NCBI GenBank assembly: GCA_949825045.1
Contig: OX463824.1
Span: forward strand, 29,048,001-29,112,000
Reading direction: 5' to 3'
DNA from: Argyresthia goedartella
Lineage: Eukaryota > Arthropoda > Insecta > Lepidoptera > Argyresthiidae
Length of the DNA: 64,000 nucleotides
How positions within the stretch are numbered: position 1 is the stretch's first letter; every line of letters begins with the position of its first letter. Of this stretch, positions 1-11,527 are shown piece by piece. The position numbers and the translations under genes are program-made. The notes below the pieces were generated by a model. That model saw only the letters and a list, made by a program, of their open reading frames with translations. It was not told the origin of the DNA and did not search any database.

Positions 1-750
1 AAGGCATATTTAAAAGACGTCGACCCTACATCAAGGCCATATATACCCAAACAGAAACCAAGTAGACAATTTGCTATTCTAGTACACACCATTAACGTAA
101 AGATACTACCAAACCACATCAGTACTGAAACCGATTTTAATACATTACAAACAATAATTTACTGCGCAGCACATACTGCCATCACTTACAATGGTGGAAA
201 AATACGAGGACCCAACGAATCGCAATACCCCAATAAAAATAGGATACCAGCGTGGCAAATAAGATTAGAAAAGAGAATAGCTGACCTTAGAGCAGATATA
301 AGTAGGTTAACACATTATACACAAGGTAACACCAGCTCCAATGTCCAACAACATGTTGAACGAATCAAGCTACAATATAGGGTACACTCCCAATACGAAC
401 CAGATAACACAGATCCTTCTCAATTTTTAGACACTCTAAAACAAAAGCTGAATGCATTAGCAGGTCGTCTACGCCGTTACAAACTGACAACTCTTAGAAA
501 AACACAAAACAAGACTTTCTACACAAATGAAAAACAGTTTTATAGATCTTTGCTCACCGAAAACTCAAACCGCCCCACACAATCACAAGAAGCACCTACA
601 CCAGAAGCATTACATGACTTCTGGTCAAACATATGGTCAAAGCCAGTAACACACAATAATAGCAAATGGATCTCAGATGACCAGCATGCTCTCAAAAATG
701 TTCCAGGAATGGAATTTGATGGTATCACTATAGATACTCTGATTTCAGTA
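1..750 (+). pseudogene. R4/Dong-type LINE ORF, 5' part (pre-RT region)
   Basis: One reading frame is open from base 1, so the start lies outside the window, through position 750. It encodes a charged, helix-rich region that precedes the reverse transcriptase core of R4-clade LINEs. The frame is broken at about 750 by the minus-strand LINE at 751-4057. It resumes in register at 4058: the codons on the two sides join into one uninterrupted reading once the insert is ignored. Family assignment rests mainly on the RT and endonuclease half at 4058-6300. No promoter or 5' UTR is visible. Confidence 0.72.
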
Positions 751-874
751 ATTTATTTATTTATTTGTATATTAACGAAACAAACGTAATGGTGTTAAAA
801 TAAACCTACAGTTTCGATTAATTACTAGTTTGAATTTTACATAAAAAATGCACAAAACAAATTAATCAACCTAC

Positions 875-3808
875 TTACATAATTTCACCATCACTATTTA
901 AAATTTTAGTGGCACTTTGCTTAAACACATTAAGAGACCTATTAAAAAGATCTAAATCAGAAAAGCTTTCATTATAAACTTTAGAGGTTCTACGGACAAA
1001 CGAATTACCAGTATAGTTAGTACTACTTGAAGGAACAACTAATAGGTGTTTTCTATTTCTAAGACGAGGGTTAGGCACACGAAATCCCACACTCTGTAAT
1101 AAGACTGGACAGTCGGTAACATTATTTACAATTTTATATAGAGTTAAGGCATCTGTCACCTTGCGACGTATCTCAAGTGAAGGTATATTATAACGTGAGG
1201 AGCACATTTTATAATTATCGAAGGCATGGCGCACACGATAGTCAAGAGATTTAAGGAACTTGTTCTGAATTTTTTCAATTCTATCAATATGAATTTGAAA
1301 GAAAGGGTTCCAGACAGAACTGGCAAATTCTAGTATACTTCTAACATAGCTAAAATAAAGAATCTTGTATGAGCTTGCTAAGTTGAAAGGCTTACCCATC
1401 CGCAGGATAAAACCAAGTTTTTTATAGGAATTATTAACTATTTTGTTTATGTGAGGAACAAAACTGAGCCGAGAATCCAAAGTTATACCGAGGTCACGGA
1501 TTTCATCAACCTTAGCAAGTTTGGTGTCGCTGATGCTATAATCGATATCTGTTTTTCGAAGTTTCCTAGTAAAAGATATAGTGTTACATTTTTTAGGATT
1601 CAGGAACAGATTGTTTTCTGTACAATAACTTAACATACTATTTATATCACTTTGGAGTAGAAGACAGTCATCGATGTTTGATATGTTTTTGAAAATTTTA
1701 GCGTCATCAGCATAAAGGAGAAATTCAGAGTGTTTAATGGCAGATCCAATGTCGTTGACATATAAAATAAAAAGTAGAGGTCCCAAATGAGACCCTTGTG
1801 GGACCCCCGAGCTAATAGTTTTATAATCGGAGACGAAACCCTTTAGTGCAACTGCTTGCATTCTATTCTCCAGGTAGGAGAGAATCCAACGGAAAAGATT
1901 ACCGTGTATACCAAAGTTCCAGAGTTTGGAAAGCAACGTAAAGTGGCTAATTTTATCAAAAGCTTTTGAAAAATCGGTATACACGGCATCTACTTGAATC
2001 TTTTGATCCATAGAATTAAGTAAGAATTCAGTAAATGTTAAGAGATTAGTATCAACACTCAGACCACTACGAAAACCATGTTGAGCCCCAGATATATGAT
2101 GCGAAACAAGTCGAGATAGTTGATCGGTGACAATCTTTTCAAAAATTTTTGCTAGTGAACATAATTTAGATATGGGTCGATAATCAGTAATACTATACGG
2201 ATCATCTCCTTTTGGAATAGGAGTGATTAGAGCCCGCTTCCAAACGATAGGCATACACCCCTCACTCAAAGACTTTTTAAATAAAATTGTTATGGGGGCT
2301 GAAAGATGCTCGGCACATTTAGAAATGAATAAAGGATGAAGCCCATCGGGGCCAGCTCCCTTATTAGAATTAATACCGCTTAGATATTTGAATACCAGTT
2401 TTAAATCAATGTTAATAGAGTTTATGTCAACTACAGTACAAGAAGGAGGGGGTAAAGTCAAAGAATCGCGGGACAAGCGCGCAGCTGGCTCAAATACGGA
2501 GCCAAAGTGCCTATTAAAGAGATCACAGATTTCGGAGCCAGTGTTAGCCGAAATGTCACCTAAGCTCATCTTGTGTGGTATGTCATTACATGAGGAAACA
2601 CTCTTTATGTAAGTCCAGAAATATTTTGGGCACACTTTGATTTTATGTTCAGAGTAACTAATATACTTACGATAAGATTCACGCTCAAGTTTCTTTAGCC
2701 TTTTTCTCAAGATAGAAAATGTGTGATAATCGTATTGACTGCCGTAAACCTTATACTTCTTGTGATATTTCTGCTTCTCGCGCTCCAGCTTAATTAAACT
2801 TTTGGAATACCAAACAGGATACTTTCTAGATTGTGAGGAAGAGCGGAAAGGTACATGTAAGCTAATGAGATCATTTATAATATTATAAAAGGTATTTGTA
2901 GCTTCTTCAGTATCTAAGTCACTCAACTGGCTGTCCCAATCAACACGAGAGAGTGCATTATTTATTAGATCATAATTAGCTAAGTTAAAATTTGGCAATA
3001 AGGCAGGAGATGACCCTAAGGTTATGAATGGCTGAGTGTCAAGTTCAAATTCTAAGGCATTATGATGGTCATGATCTATAGGAGTGAGCGGATTTAGACA
3101 TTCTCTGACCAAACAAGGCATGCTACTTATAACAAGATCTAATAACCTACTATTTTTATTTTTAATGGAATTATATTGTTATAGATTAGTTAGAGATAAA
3201 AAATCTGAGATAAGACATACCCTAGGGCTAGAATTTGTATTCAAGTTCAGAACTAAATTTGAATTCGATTTACTGAAAATCCAGTCAGCGTAAGTTATAT
3301 TGAAGTCACCCACTAAGAGAAATATATCGTTAGGATTACTCAGAACAAGATCCTGGCAAATGGTGAAAAACTCGGATAAACAATCAGTATGACAATCTCC
3401 ATGAGGCGAATAGAAGCATGCGATATTTAGGTACTTAGATGTTCGAGCCCGAATAGGTATCGCAATCCACAGGCACTGGGAGCGGGCGCGGGCCGGCACG
3501 GGCCATGCGCGCCTCTCCGCCGCCAACTCCCGGTGGGTCGCAATCAGCACTCCGCCACCACACTCCGCTCCGCTAGCCGCCTCGTCCCTGTCGCATCTAT
3601 GTACTGTAAAACGTTCATCAAAATACTCCCTACTATGAAAACCATCGTTGAGCCAAGTCTCCGACAAACAGACAACATGGTAATTACAATCTAATACGTT
3701 AGAATGAAAGTCGTGAGATTTCGTGCGCAGCCCTCTTACATTCTGGTAGTAAAAGGATAAATTAGACATAGTCATTAATGAGGTTAGATTTAATAAAACA
3801 AGTAACAT
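875..3808 (-). pseudogene. LINE ORF2 (APE endonuclease + reverse transcriptase), one in-frame stop
   Basis: About 977 codons are in one frame. They begin with an apurinic-like endonuclease domain (residues roughly 10-230, with LSETWL and GDFN motifs), then an RT with PQGS and YADD near 1700-1717, and a Jockey/CR1-style C-terminus. One TAA at 3179-3181 splits the endonuclease from its last motifs (LLDLV follows on the other side); I saw no other break. It would nick target DNA and prime reverse transcription. The nonsense codon should disable it, but loss was recent enough that the rest of the frame is intact. GC content jumps inside the endonuclease at about 3475-3590, unlike the AT-rich remainder. 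Confidence 0.82.
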
Positions 3809-4050
3809 TATTAAGAGCCTCCTTCAGACGGTTTGCAGTACCCAAAGCCACACTTATAAGCAGGGTATGTAGGTTATAAAGATAGTTAAATAAGTAGGTA
3901 CAACCAATACAAGCTACTAGTACTAATGGTGAGTAAGCATAACAAGTTACATTAATAAGGGCCTCCTTCAGATGGTTTGCAGTATCTAAGGAAAATCTAA
4001 TAAGAGAGGTATTTAGGTAATAAAGATGGTTAAATAAGTAGGTACAATCT
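3808..4050 (-). repeat. Duplicated LINE 5' UTR monomer (about 146-bp period)
   Basis: Two diverged copies of one segment lie just upstream of the LINE ORF. The blocks start near 3808 and 3954, each with GCCTCCTTCAGA followed by GGTTTGCAGTA and ending with TAAATAAGTAGGTACAA. Tandem 5' UTR monomers are known from other LINEs, where they carry the internal promoter. That role here is inferred. Confidence 0.65.
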
Positions 4051-4057
4051 AATAATA

Positions 4058-6300
4058 ATAGCTAAGACACATAACTGGAAGGCCACCGGTTCTGATAAAA
4101 TTCATAATTACTGGTACAAAAAACTCACAATCACCCACCCAATATTATTATTACAGATAAACAATTTTATACAAAATCCGGAGCACATGCCATATTACAT
4201 TACACAAGGAACTACCTATATGCTACCTAAAGACCTCACAGATACCATAAACCCAGCTAAATATCGACCCATAACTTGTCTCCAAAACATATACAAAATA
4301 ACAACAGCATGTCTTAGTCAACTCATATACAAACACGTAAACACCAACCAGTTACTAGCTGAACAACAAAAAGGATGCCGCAAATTTAGTCAGGGATGCA
4401 AGGAGCAACTTATCATCGATGCGGTCGCATCTAAACAAGCTCTTCGTAAAAAAAGAAACATTAACACTATGTTTATTGACTATAAGAAGGCCTTTGACTC
4501 TGTACAGCACACATGGCTTATCTACGTATTACAACACTATAAAGTTCACCCCACTATCATCTCATATCTATCAACAACCATGCAGACCTGGAACACTATT
4601 CTTAAGTTATACAATGATAACAATACAATACAGACTGACAAAATCATCATTCGCAGAGGAATCTTCCAGGGCGATTCACTGAGTCCCCTCTGGTTTTGCC
4701 TGGCACTCAATCCACTATCAAATCTACTCAATAACACAAAAAAAGGATTCCAAATAAAGTTTGATGACACACACCACACATTATCACATTTACTATATAT
4801 GGACGATATAAAACTTTATGGAAGTAACTTAACAGAAATACATAAACTTGCAGATCTAACACAACAGTTTTCTAATGACATACAGATGGAGTTCGGAATA
4901 GATAAGTGCAAAATACAATCAGTTCATAGAGGAAAAGTTGAGAGCAATACATACATATTAGAGAACGGAGATCAAATAGATCCAGTGGATAACGAGATAG
5001 GATATAAATACTTAGGTTACTATCAAACGCAACAGATACATCAAAGGGAGACAAAAAAAAAATCACACAGAAGTTTAGGAAACGGATACATAGCATACTT
5101 AAAACACAGTTGAACGCTCGAAATACCGTCAAAGCATTAAACACATACGCCATCCCAATCCTCACATATTCATTCGGTATAATCAACTGGTCCCAATCAG
5201 ACTTAATAAAACACCAACTCACCATCAACACACTTATGACTAAATACAGAAAACACCATCCTCGCTCTTGCATACAAAGACTCACACTACCTAAAATTGA
5301 AGGAGGAAGGGGAATAATAGACTTAAAAAATTTACACAACAAACAAATCACCACACTAAGAAGGTTCTTTCACGCTAAATCATCGCACTCAACCCTGCAC
5401 AATGCCGTCGCTCAGTCCGACTTTAAACATACTCCACTTAACCTACAAGACCATCAAGCTCAGATAAATGAAACTATCATCAAACCGCAACAGAAAATCG
5501 ACATCTGGACACGAAAATCCCTCCACGGCAGACACCGCTTAGACTTAGCCAACCCTAACGTCGACAAAACTGCGTCGAACGCGTGGCTTAAGAAAGGCGA
5601 GCTGTTCCCGGAAACGGAAGGATTTATGTTAGCCATACAGGACCAGGTTATAAATACTCGTAACTACAGAAAACATGTCATACACGACCGCACAATGGCA
5701 AGCGACATGTGCAGACAGTGCCAAAATAGTTCAGAAACAATACAGCATATCACAGGAGCCTGCAGATCACTCGCACAATCAGATTATAAACATCGCCACG
5801 ACCAAGTTGCAGCCATCATACACCAACACCTCGCATTCAGATACAAATTGATTGCACAAAAAACAGCCTACTATAAATACACACCTCAAACAGTTTTAGA
5901 ATCAACAGACTTTAAACTCTACTGGGACAGAACTATAATTACAGACAAAACTATTCATTTCAACAGGCCTGACATAACTCTCCACGATAAACAAAACAAA
6001 ACAGTATTTCTCATAGATATAGCCATACCAAATACACACAACCTTACCACAACGTTTACAGAAAAAAACACAAAATACACAGACCTTGCCATTGAAATTA
6101 AAACACAATGGCAGGTACAATCTGTCAAAACCATCCCAATAGTCATTTCATCCACAGGAGTCATCCCATACACATTACACACTAGTCTCAAAACACTAAA
6201 TATACCCAGATCCACACACATACTTCTTCAAAAAGCAACAATACTAAATACATGTAGTATTGTACGGAAATTCATGGGCAAGGACCGTGATCTTTAGTAG
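4058..6300 (+). pseudogene. R4/Dong-type LINE: reverse transcriptase, zinc knuckle and RLE endonuclease (frameshifted)
   Basis: This continues the element begun at 1-750. Frame 2 carries the RT: YRPITCL near 4260, DYKKAFDS near 4480, GDSLSPLWF near 4670 and YMDD near 4800. The frame then slips at an A10 run (5053-5062) and continues in frame 1 to a stop at 6295-6297. The second part has a CxxC-H-C knuckle near 5710-5765 and an RPD...LIDIAIP restriction-like endonuclease core near 5965-6030. APE is absent and an RLE sits at the C-terminus, which is the hallmark of the R2/R4 group. The one-base slip in a homopolymer is most simply decay. Confidence 0.8.
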
Positions 6301-6373
6301 ATAAGCACTTGGCGTAAGCCCGTGTATCAGAACCTCTTTATTACAAGAGTGAAATGAAAAATTCATAAAAATA

Positions 6374-6389
6374 TAATAATAATAATAAT
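6374..6389 (+). repeat. (TAA)n microsatellite at the junction of two LINEs
   Basis: Five TAA units directly follow the R4/Dong 3' end. On the minus strand they are the (ATT)n tail of the neighbouring LINE, whose AATAAA lies a few bases inside it. Dong elements are reported to insert into TAA repeats (from memory), which fits this junction. Confidence 0.7.
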
Positions 6390-6869
6390 CATGTTTATTC
6401 AATAAAATTGCTACAGTTTTGTCATACATTGGTAAAGACAATATAAGAGTCGTTACTCCCCAAAGTAGAGTTTCCCCTGTGTTTTGGGATAAGTAACATA
6501 CGCTCCTCCCTACTTATATGCAACAATATTGTCTAACAAAAAAGAAAAATGTTCTGTAATTTAATTATGTACATACAGTTAAAATATTTGACTAAATTTA
6601 AATTTATAGTAACATTTAAAGTTATAAAGTTAAGGATCTTATATAATAGTTAAAAGTTAATTTGATAAAATGGGATTCATTTTTACATATGTGACAAAAA
6701 ACTTACTTGAAAAGGCATCTAATCGCTATTGGAGTGTTTGTAGTGTGAGTTATGAAAGAGAAGTTGATAAGTGTAATGCATGTATGTAGAGTGTAGTGTG
6801 TAATGAATGTTATAATGTATTTGATATACAATACCACCTACATGTTTACTAAGAAATTAATGAGAGATA

Positions 6870-9854
6870 TTAACTTAGGATGGTTATAAATTTCTCTGTA
6901 GCATCATAATTATTTAACCTCAACCAATTGTAAATAGTTATTTTGAATTCATATGTATTTTTTGAGTAAATATCTTCAGATTGGCAGATTTTATTATACA
7001 AATGTGGGCCCAGAAATTTAAAAAATAGTTGCATAAAACTTGTTTTGCAAGAGATGGTTATGCATACTTTATCTTTGCGACGTTTTGATAGTGGTTTGTA
7101 ATAAAGTGTTTGGTGTTGCTTTAGAAGGATACTCTGAATGAATAATTGTCTAACTGATAGGACTTCACAGTAATTATATAGTTCTTCCGTTGGAAATAAT
7201 CTCTCTTCTTAAAAATATTTATTATGCTCTATGCGAATCCCTCTTACGCTATTGCATATCATGCTGGGGAGGAGCAAATAAATCTATTGTTATTACCTTA
7301 GAACGTGCAATCCTAAAGGTACACACCTTTAGGATTGCACGTTGAGCACGTTCTAAGGTAATAAGAATAGATTTATTTGCTCCTCCCCAGCATGATATGC
7401 AATAGCGTAAGAGGGATTCGCATAGAGCATAATAAATATTTTTAAGAAGAGAGGCTTTAGTGATATGTCGTAGATTTTTAAATATATATATCAATTTTCG
7501 AACTTTAGCACTTAAAGTTACTATATGTTATTAAAATTTAAATTTTCATCTAGAATTATGCCAAGATATTTTATAGTTGAGGTTCTCTCTAATGGTTTGC
7601 AAGTGCAAAGATTTACATCAGTACAACCATGTGAGGTAATTTTGAGGTTTTTAGGGGGTTGAGTGGAATTATTTATAGAAAAGGTTAAGTATTTAGTTTT
7701 GTCAGAGTTAAGGGTTAAAATATTTTTCTGAAGCCATTTAGAAATAATGTCGAATCCATGTTGTGCACTCTCGAAAGCTTCTGTCCATTTTTTACCACTA
7801 AAAAGCAAAACGGTGTCGTCGGCATAGGTAACTATATTACCACCTGGGATTTTAAGGTTGCATAAGTCGTTAATATAGACTAGGAAAAGGGTGGGACCCA
7901 GTATGCTGCCTTGAGGAACCCCCCATTCGACTGGTTGGGTGCTGCTCATATGGTCACCTATTTTGACACTTTGCTTCCTCTCTGACAAATAACTTTTAAA
8001 AAGGTTAAGTTGTGTGCCCCTCACACCCAGGATGTCGAGTTTATTCACAAGGAGTGCGGTCGAGACCGTATCGAAAGCTTTGGCCAGATCGAGAAAGATC
8101 CCTATAAATCTCTCGCCTCTATCCAAACACTCTGTTACAAAGTCTGTAACAAGATGGACTGCATCAGACGTGGACTTCCTGGAGCGAAAACCAAACTGTC
8201 TGTCAGATAAAATATTGTTTTTCTCGAGATAATTTAAAAATCGGATATTGATAATTCGTTCCAGGATTTTAGACAGTGATGGGAGAATCGAGATTGGCCT
8301 ATAGCAGTCAACACGGTCACGTTCGCCCCCCTTATGGATGGGTTTGACCACTGATCTCTTTAGAGCGTCAGGGAAAATTCCCATTTCTAAACAAAGATTA
8401 AAAATGTGGCATAGATGAGGGACCAAAATGCTCCTGTGCTCCTTTAAAATCTTGTTCGGGATGTTGTCCCATCCTACAGAACACGCATTTTTTAGTCTAC
8501 TGACTTCTTCACAGTCAGTATTTAACAAGATGAAAGAGTCCGATCTCCTATCAGACATAGCATCAATATCTTTGTGATTTGTGCATAGGTCATTATTTAT
8601 ATTCTCAGCTAGCTTTTTGCCCACATTTACAAAGTAATTATTGACTAGTTCAATTGAATCAGATGGTGAATCTTTTATTTTGAGTAGTTCGTTCGGTTTG
8701 TTTTTAGTTTTTGTGGTATAAGTGATTGATTTGATGGCTTTCCATAATTCTTTACTATTTTTTCCCGCTTTATCTATTAATGTTTTGTCATACAGTCTTT
8801 TTTGCTTCTTTAATAAGTTATTACAAAGGCTTCTATATCTATGATATGTTATTTTAATAATTTCATTTTCTGGTTTAGACATAGACTTTTTGTGTAGCTT
8901 GTCCCTATTTCGTAAGCACCGAAGAAGGCCCGGTGTTAACCATGGTTTTAAGATCCTCTTGCTACATGAAACCTTGTGAGTTGTTGTGTTACTGTCCAAG
9001 ACAATTTGAATTAGTCTTATAAATTCATTCATAGCAGAGTTTGGATCCAGAAAATCATAAATATGAGTAAAATTGGTGCTATTTAGATCTTGTGCAAAAG
9101 CCTGGAAGTTTAGTCTACCATAAGAAGTAGGAAGCAACAGTCTCTTCTGATCCAAATTGAGACATAAAAAGGCAGCTTTGTGATCAGTGATAGAAGAGTT
9201 CAGTACTATTGTGCTAAATTCCCTTTTAGTTTTAACAAGAACATGATCAAGACATGTGCGGCTAGCATCTCTGGTTACAAAATTATGTCCAACAAGAAGC
9301 CCATGAGTAGCTATAAGATTTAAGTAGGCTTCAGCTTCTGTGTCGTTGTTTTCTGAAATAAGGTCAATATTTATGTCTCCAGCAACAACAATATTTTTAA
9401 AAGAAGACAAATCCTGAAGAACCTCGCTCAGTGATGCAATAAAAGTATCAGTTTTTCTGTAAGATGGAGAGCGATAGATGGCAATTATAGCAGAGTCGTT
9501 ACCATGTTTGATGATCAGGCAATTTCCTTCTTCAAAACGAGGTTCGTGTATGGTTAAACTTATGTTGTCTTTGTAGTAAATGACGACTCCGTCATTTTGA
9601 TTACAGAAGGTCTTGTTTGCACTTGATTTATAGCCTTCTAGAGTTGGGATGACGTGATTACACGACAGCCAGCATTCTGTTAAAATAATAATATCGCATT
9701 CTACTTTAAGTTCAGTCAGTAGAGCGATAAGTCCAGGCATATTGCATCCTATACTGCGTATATTTTGTGTTATTATTTTAAGGTTATTTATTGTACTAGG
9801 GACATATCTATGAAAATCTTCAGGGTCACAAAGGACGGACTTACAGGTTAACAT
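6870..9854 (-). pseudogene. LINE ORF2 (APE endonuclease + reverse transcriptase)
   Basis: 777 codons are open from 9854 to 7521. The endonuclease comes first (LTECWL, GDIN, CLDHVLV, SSITDHKA), then the RT with RPISILP, FLDLAKAFDT, PQGSILGP and YADD near 7820. A one-base frameshift near 7523 moves the reading to another frame (7494-7322), then the 250-bp fold-back at 7204-7453 interrupts it. The true C-terminus, with typical LINE tail residues such as FLGPHLYNK, is recognisable at about 7200-6870 and ends at a TAA at 6872-6870. It is non-functional as it stands. Confidence 0.8.
7204..7453. repeat. Fold-back inverted duplication inside LINE ORF2
   Basis: Arms of roughly 117-130 bp (about 7204-7320 and 7322-7453) are reverse complements of each other with almost no loop. 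The right arm has about 7 extra bases (CTCAACG region) and one substitution is seen. The duplicated piece encodes part of the ORF2 C-terminal region, and normal ORF2 sequence continues on both sides. It is therefore a local inverted duplication rather than a separate transposon. Confidence 0.88.
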
Positions 9855-10285
9855 ATGATCTAGGTCATTTATAATATCATTTAGGGGTTCGAATTTAAAT
9901 CATAATTATTAGATTATCTATTTTAATAGGACTCATGATGATTAATAGCGTTAGTTTTGAAATTTTATGATTAAGAGAAACTTTTGCAACAATTTTAAAT
10001 ATGAGATTCATAAGAGTGAGTTTTTCAATGCACTGTTTTTTCGGTTGATTGGTCGCTGGGTTTAATAGTTTTGGTTTTGTTGAAGATGGTATGTAATAGT
10101 CTGTAGATTGTGAATGTTTTATATTTTGTGTGTGACATTTAAATGATGTGAGTGTGTGTGTTGATTTTGTGTAAGTTACAGAACTAGTTGCTGGTACAAA
10201 TTTGCGATATATTACTAATATTACGTAGGAAACTGTTTTGCCTGCGATTTGGTATATTTTCTTGCTAGCAGTTGAAGATGTAGAG

Positions 10286-11311
10286 TCATTTCGTATCTCT
10301 GAGCTTTTGGATGCCCTTTTCGCACATAATGCGAAAAAATGGCATATTCTCGGATTTACGTAGATAGATTATTCCACGCGAAGACCAACAGTAGGCGAAT
10401 TTAAACTCCTTTACGAACTCACGTGCATGATAAAAGAGATGTTGAGTTTTGTATGTCAGCGTCTCCGAAATAAAAACTGCCTTTTTAGGTCCTGCAATAT
10501 TGAGATGTAGGGTGTTCAGTTTGTTTTCGTTGGTTTTGTTTTTGTTAAATTCTTTTACGGCCCGTAGCATATTATCCTTTTTGATGACGCTACAGAAATC
10601 CACCACAATGGGCCTCATAGCATCTTTCCTTGTGCTGGTCCTGTAAATGTCTTTTATTTCTTGTTCTACGATGTTTAAGTCCAGCGCGTTTGACAGGGAT
10701 TTGAGGATGTTACAGAGTTCATTCTTCGTTTCAGGTTTCTTGCTGTCAGCTGTTTTGCTCGGTATGTTGCGGATCTCAAGACAGGTCGACCGTGATTTAC
10801 GTTCAAGAAACTCTAACTTATCCTCCAGAGCTAGTATAGTCTTCCTGTCATCACGCTTTTCCTGCTCCAAGACTTCGATGCGCCTAAACATTTCACCATA
10901 TTTATCGGTCATGTATTCAATACTTTTCGTAATCTCACTATTTTGGTCTCTGATGACCGTCATTGAGGTTTGTAAAATATTAAACCGTGACTCCATATCC
11001 ATAGAGAATGACGAGAACATGCCTCGCACAGAATTCTCAAAATTTCTCGGAAATTTTGAGACTTCTACTTCGTCTGCACCATCATGCTTTCTCTTTCCCA
11101 CGCGACTAGTTTGACTCTGGTTCCAAGCAGCTTCGTTGAGGTTTGGCGTTGAGCCAAAGTGTTGCAGTGTTGCGCCTACCACAGCCATTCCACGCGAATG
11201 CGGAGTAGTCGAGAGAACAGGAAAAACTGAAGTAACGGGGGTGGTTATATTCGAATTCAGCAGCGGCGTACCTCCGTCAATAATAATACCTTGGACACTA
11301 TTTACACACAT
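10286..11311 (-). CDS. LINE ORF1 (coiled coil + RNA-binding-like), N-terminus replaced by SINE
   Basis: 341 codons, TAA-terminated. A polar N-terminal segment is followed by a heptad-rich region (about residues 95-175), then a globular region of mixed alpha/beta character that resembles the L1/CR1 ORF1 RNA-binding module. It lies upstream of ORF2 in the same orientation. The annotated ATG at 11311 and the next ten codons belong to the SINE at 11279-11527. The real ORF1 start is therefore missing or was cut off, and codons from 11278 inward are the LINE's own. It would chaperone LINE RNA; function here is doubtful because the element is broken. Confidence 0.68.
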   Translation of the reverse strand: MCVNSVQGIIIDGGTPLLNSNITTPVTSVFPVLSTTPHSRGMAVVGATLQHFGSTPNLNEAAWNQSQTSRVGKRKHDGADEVEVSKFPRNFENSVRGMFSSFSMDMESRFNILQTSMTVIRDQNSEITKSIEYMTDKYGEMFRRIEVLEQEKRDDRKTILALEDKLEFLERKSRSTCLEIRNIPSKTADSKKPETKNELCNILKSLSNALDLNIVEQEIKDIYRTSTRKDAMRPIVVDFCSVIKKDNMLRAVKEFNKNKTNENKLNTLHLNIAGPKKAVFISETLTYKTQHLFYHAREFVKEFKFAYCWSSRGIIYLRKSENMPFFRIMCEKGIQKLRDTK

Positions 11312-11527
11312 TGATCTAGCCCCAAACTAGGATTCCCTGTATCTTGGGTACTAGACAACGATACGCATACTTATATAGATAAATATTATACTTAGATAGA
11401 TAAACAACCATGACTAGGGTACAAAGATCCGTTCTCATTAAACAAATATTTGCCCCCACCGGGACTCGAACCCGGGACCCTTGGCTTCGTAGGCAGGGTC
11501 ACTGCCGACTCGGCCATTCGGGTTGTC
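11279..11527 (-). mobile_element. tRNA-derived SINE, family 1 (copy A)
   Basis: On the minus strand the head has an A-box-like TGGCCGAGTCGG and a perfect B box GGTTCGAGTCC. A unique body follows and ends in GTCCAAGGTATTATTATT. A second copy is at 42061-42313 on the plus strand, alignable end to end. It abuts LINE ORF1 and supplies its apparent start codon. Confidence 0.85.

Larger units (their letters stand above)
751..4057 (-). mobile_element. CR1/Jockey-type LINE inserted into the R4/Dong element
   Basis: This is a near full-length, single-ORF non-LTR retrotransposon of about 3.3 kb on the minus strand. Its 3' end is at the left and carries an AAAT-type tail, read on the plus strand as ATTT repeats at about 751-766. 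Its 5' end is at about 4057, next to two 5' UTR monomers. Removing it restores the host R4 frame, which fixes the junctions to within a few bases; a TAAT-like short target duplication is possible. No ORF1 was found upstream of the endonuclease-RT ORF. Confidence 0.8.
6390..11278 (-). mobile_element. CR1-like two-ORF LINE
   Basis: A minus-strand non-LTR retrotransposon of about 4.9 kb. In transcription order it has ORF1 (coiled coil plus nucleic-acid-binding region, 11278-10286), a spacer, ORF2 (APE-RT, 9854-6870 with interruptions), a 3' UTR (about 6400-6870), and a poly(A) signal and ATT tail at 6389. Its 5' boundary is replaced by a SINE at 11279. The coding capacity is close to complete but broken by a frameshift and a fold-back insertion. 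Confidence 0.78.

Noticed and set aside
5053..5062. Programmed frameshift in the R4 element
   Set aside because: Only one copy is available and the element is dead anyway; homopolymer decay is simpler.
11450..11520. tRNA gene-like sequence (also at 42061-42135 and 36890-36965)
   Set aside because: A and B boxes are good, but an acceptor stem does not form and each is followed by a repeated SINE body found elsewhere in the window.
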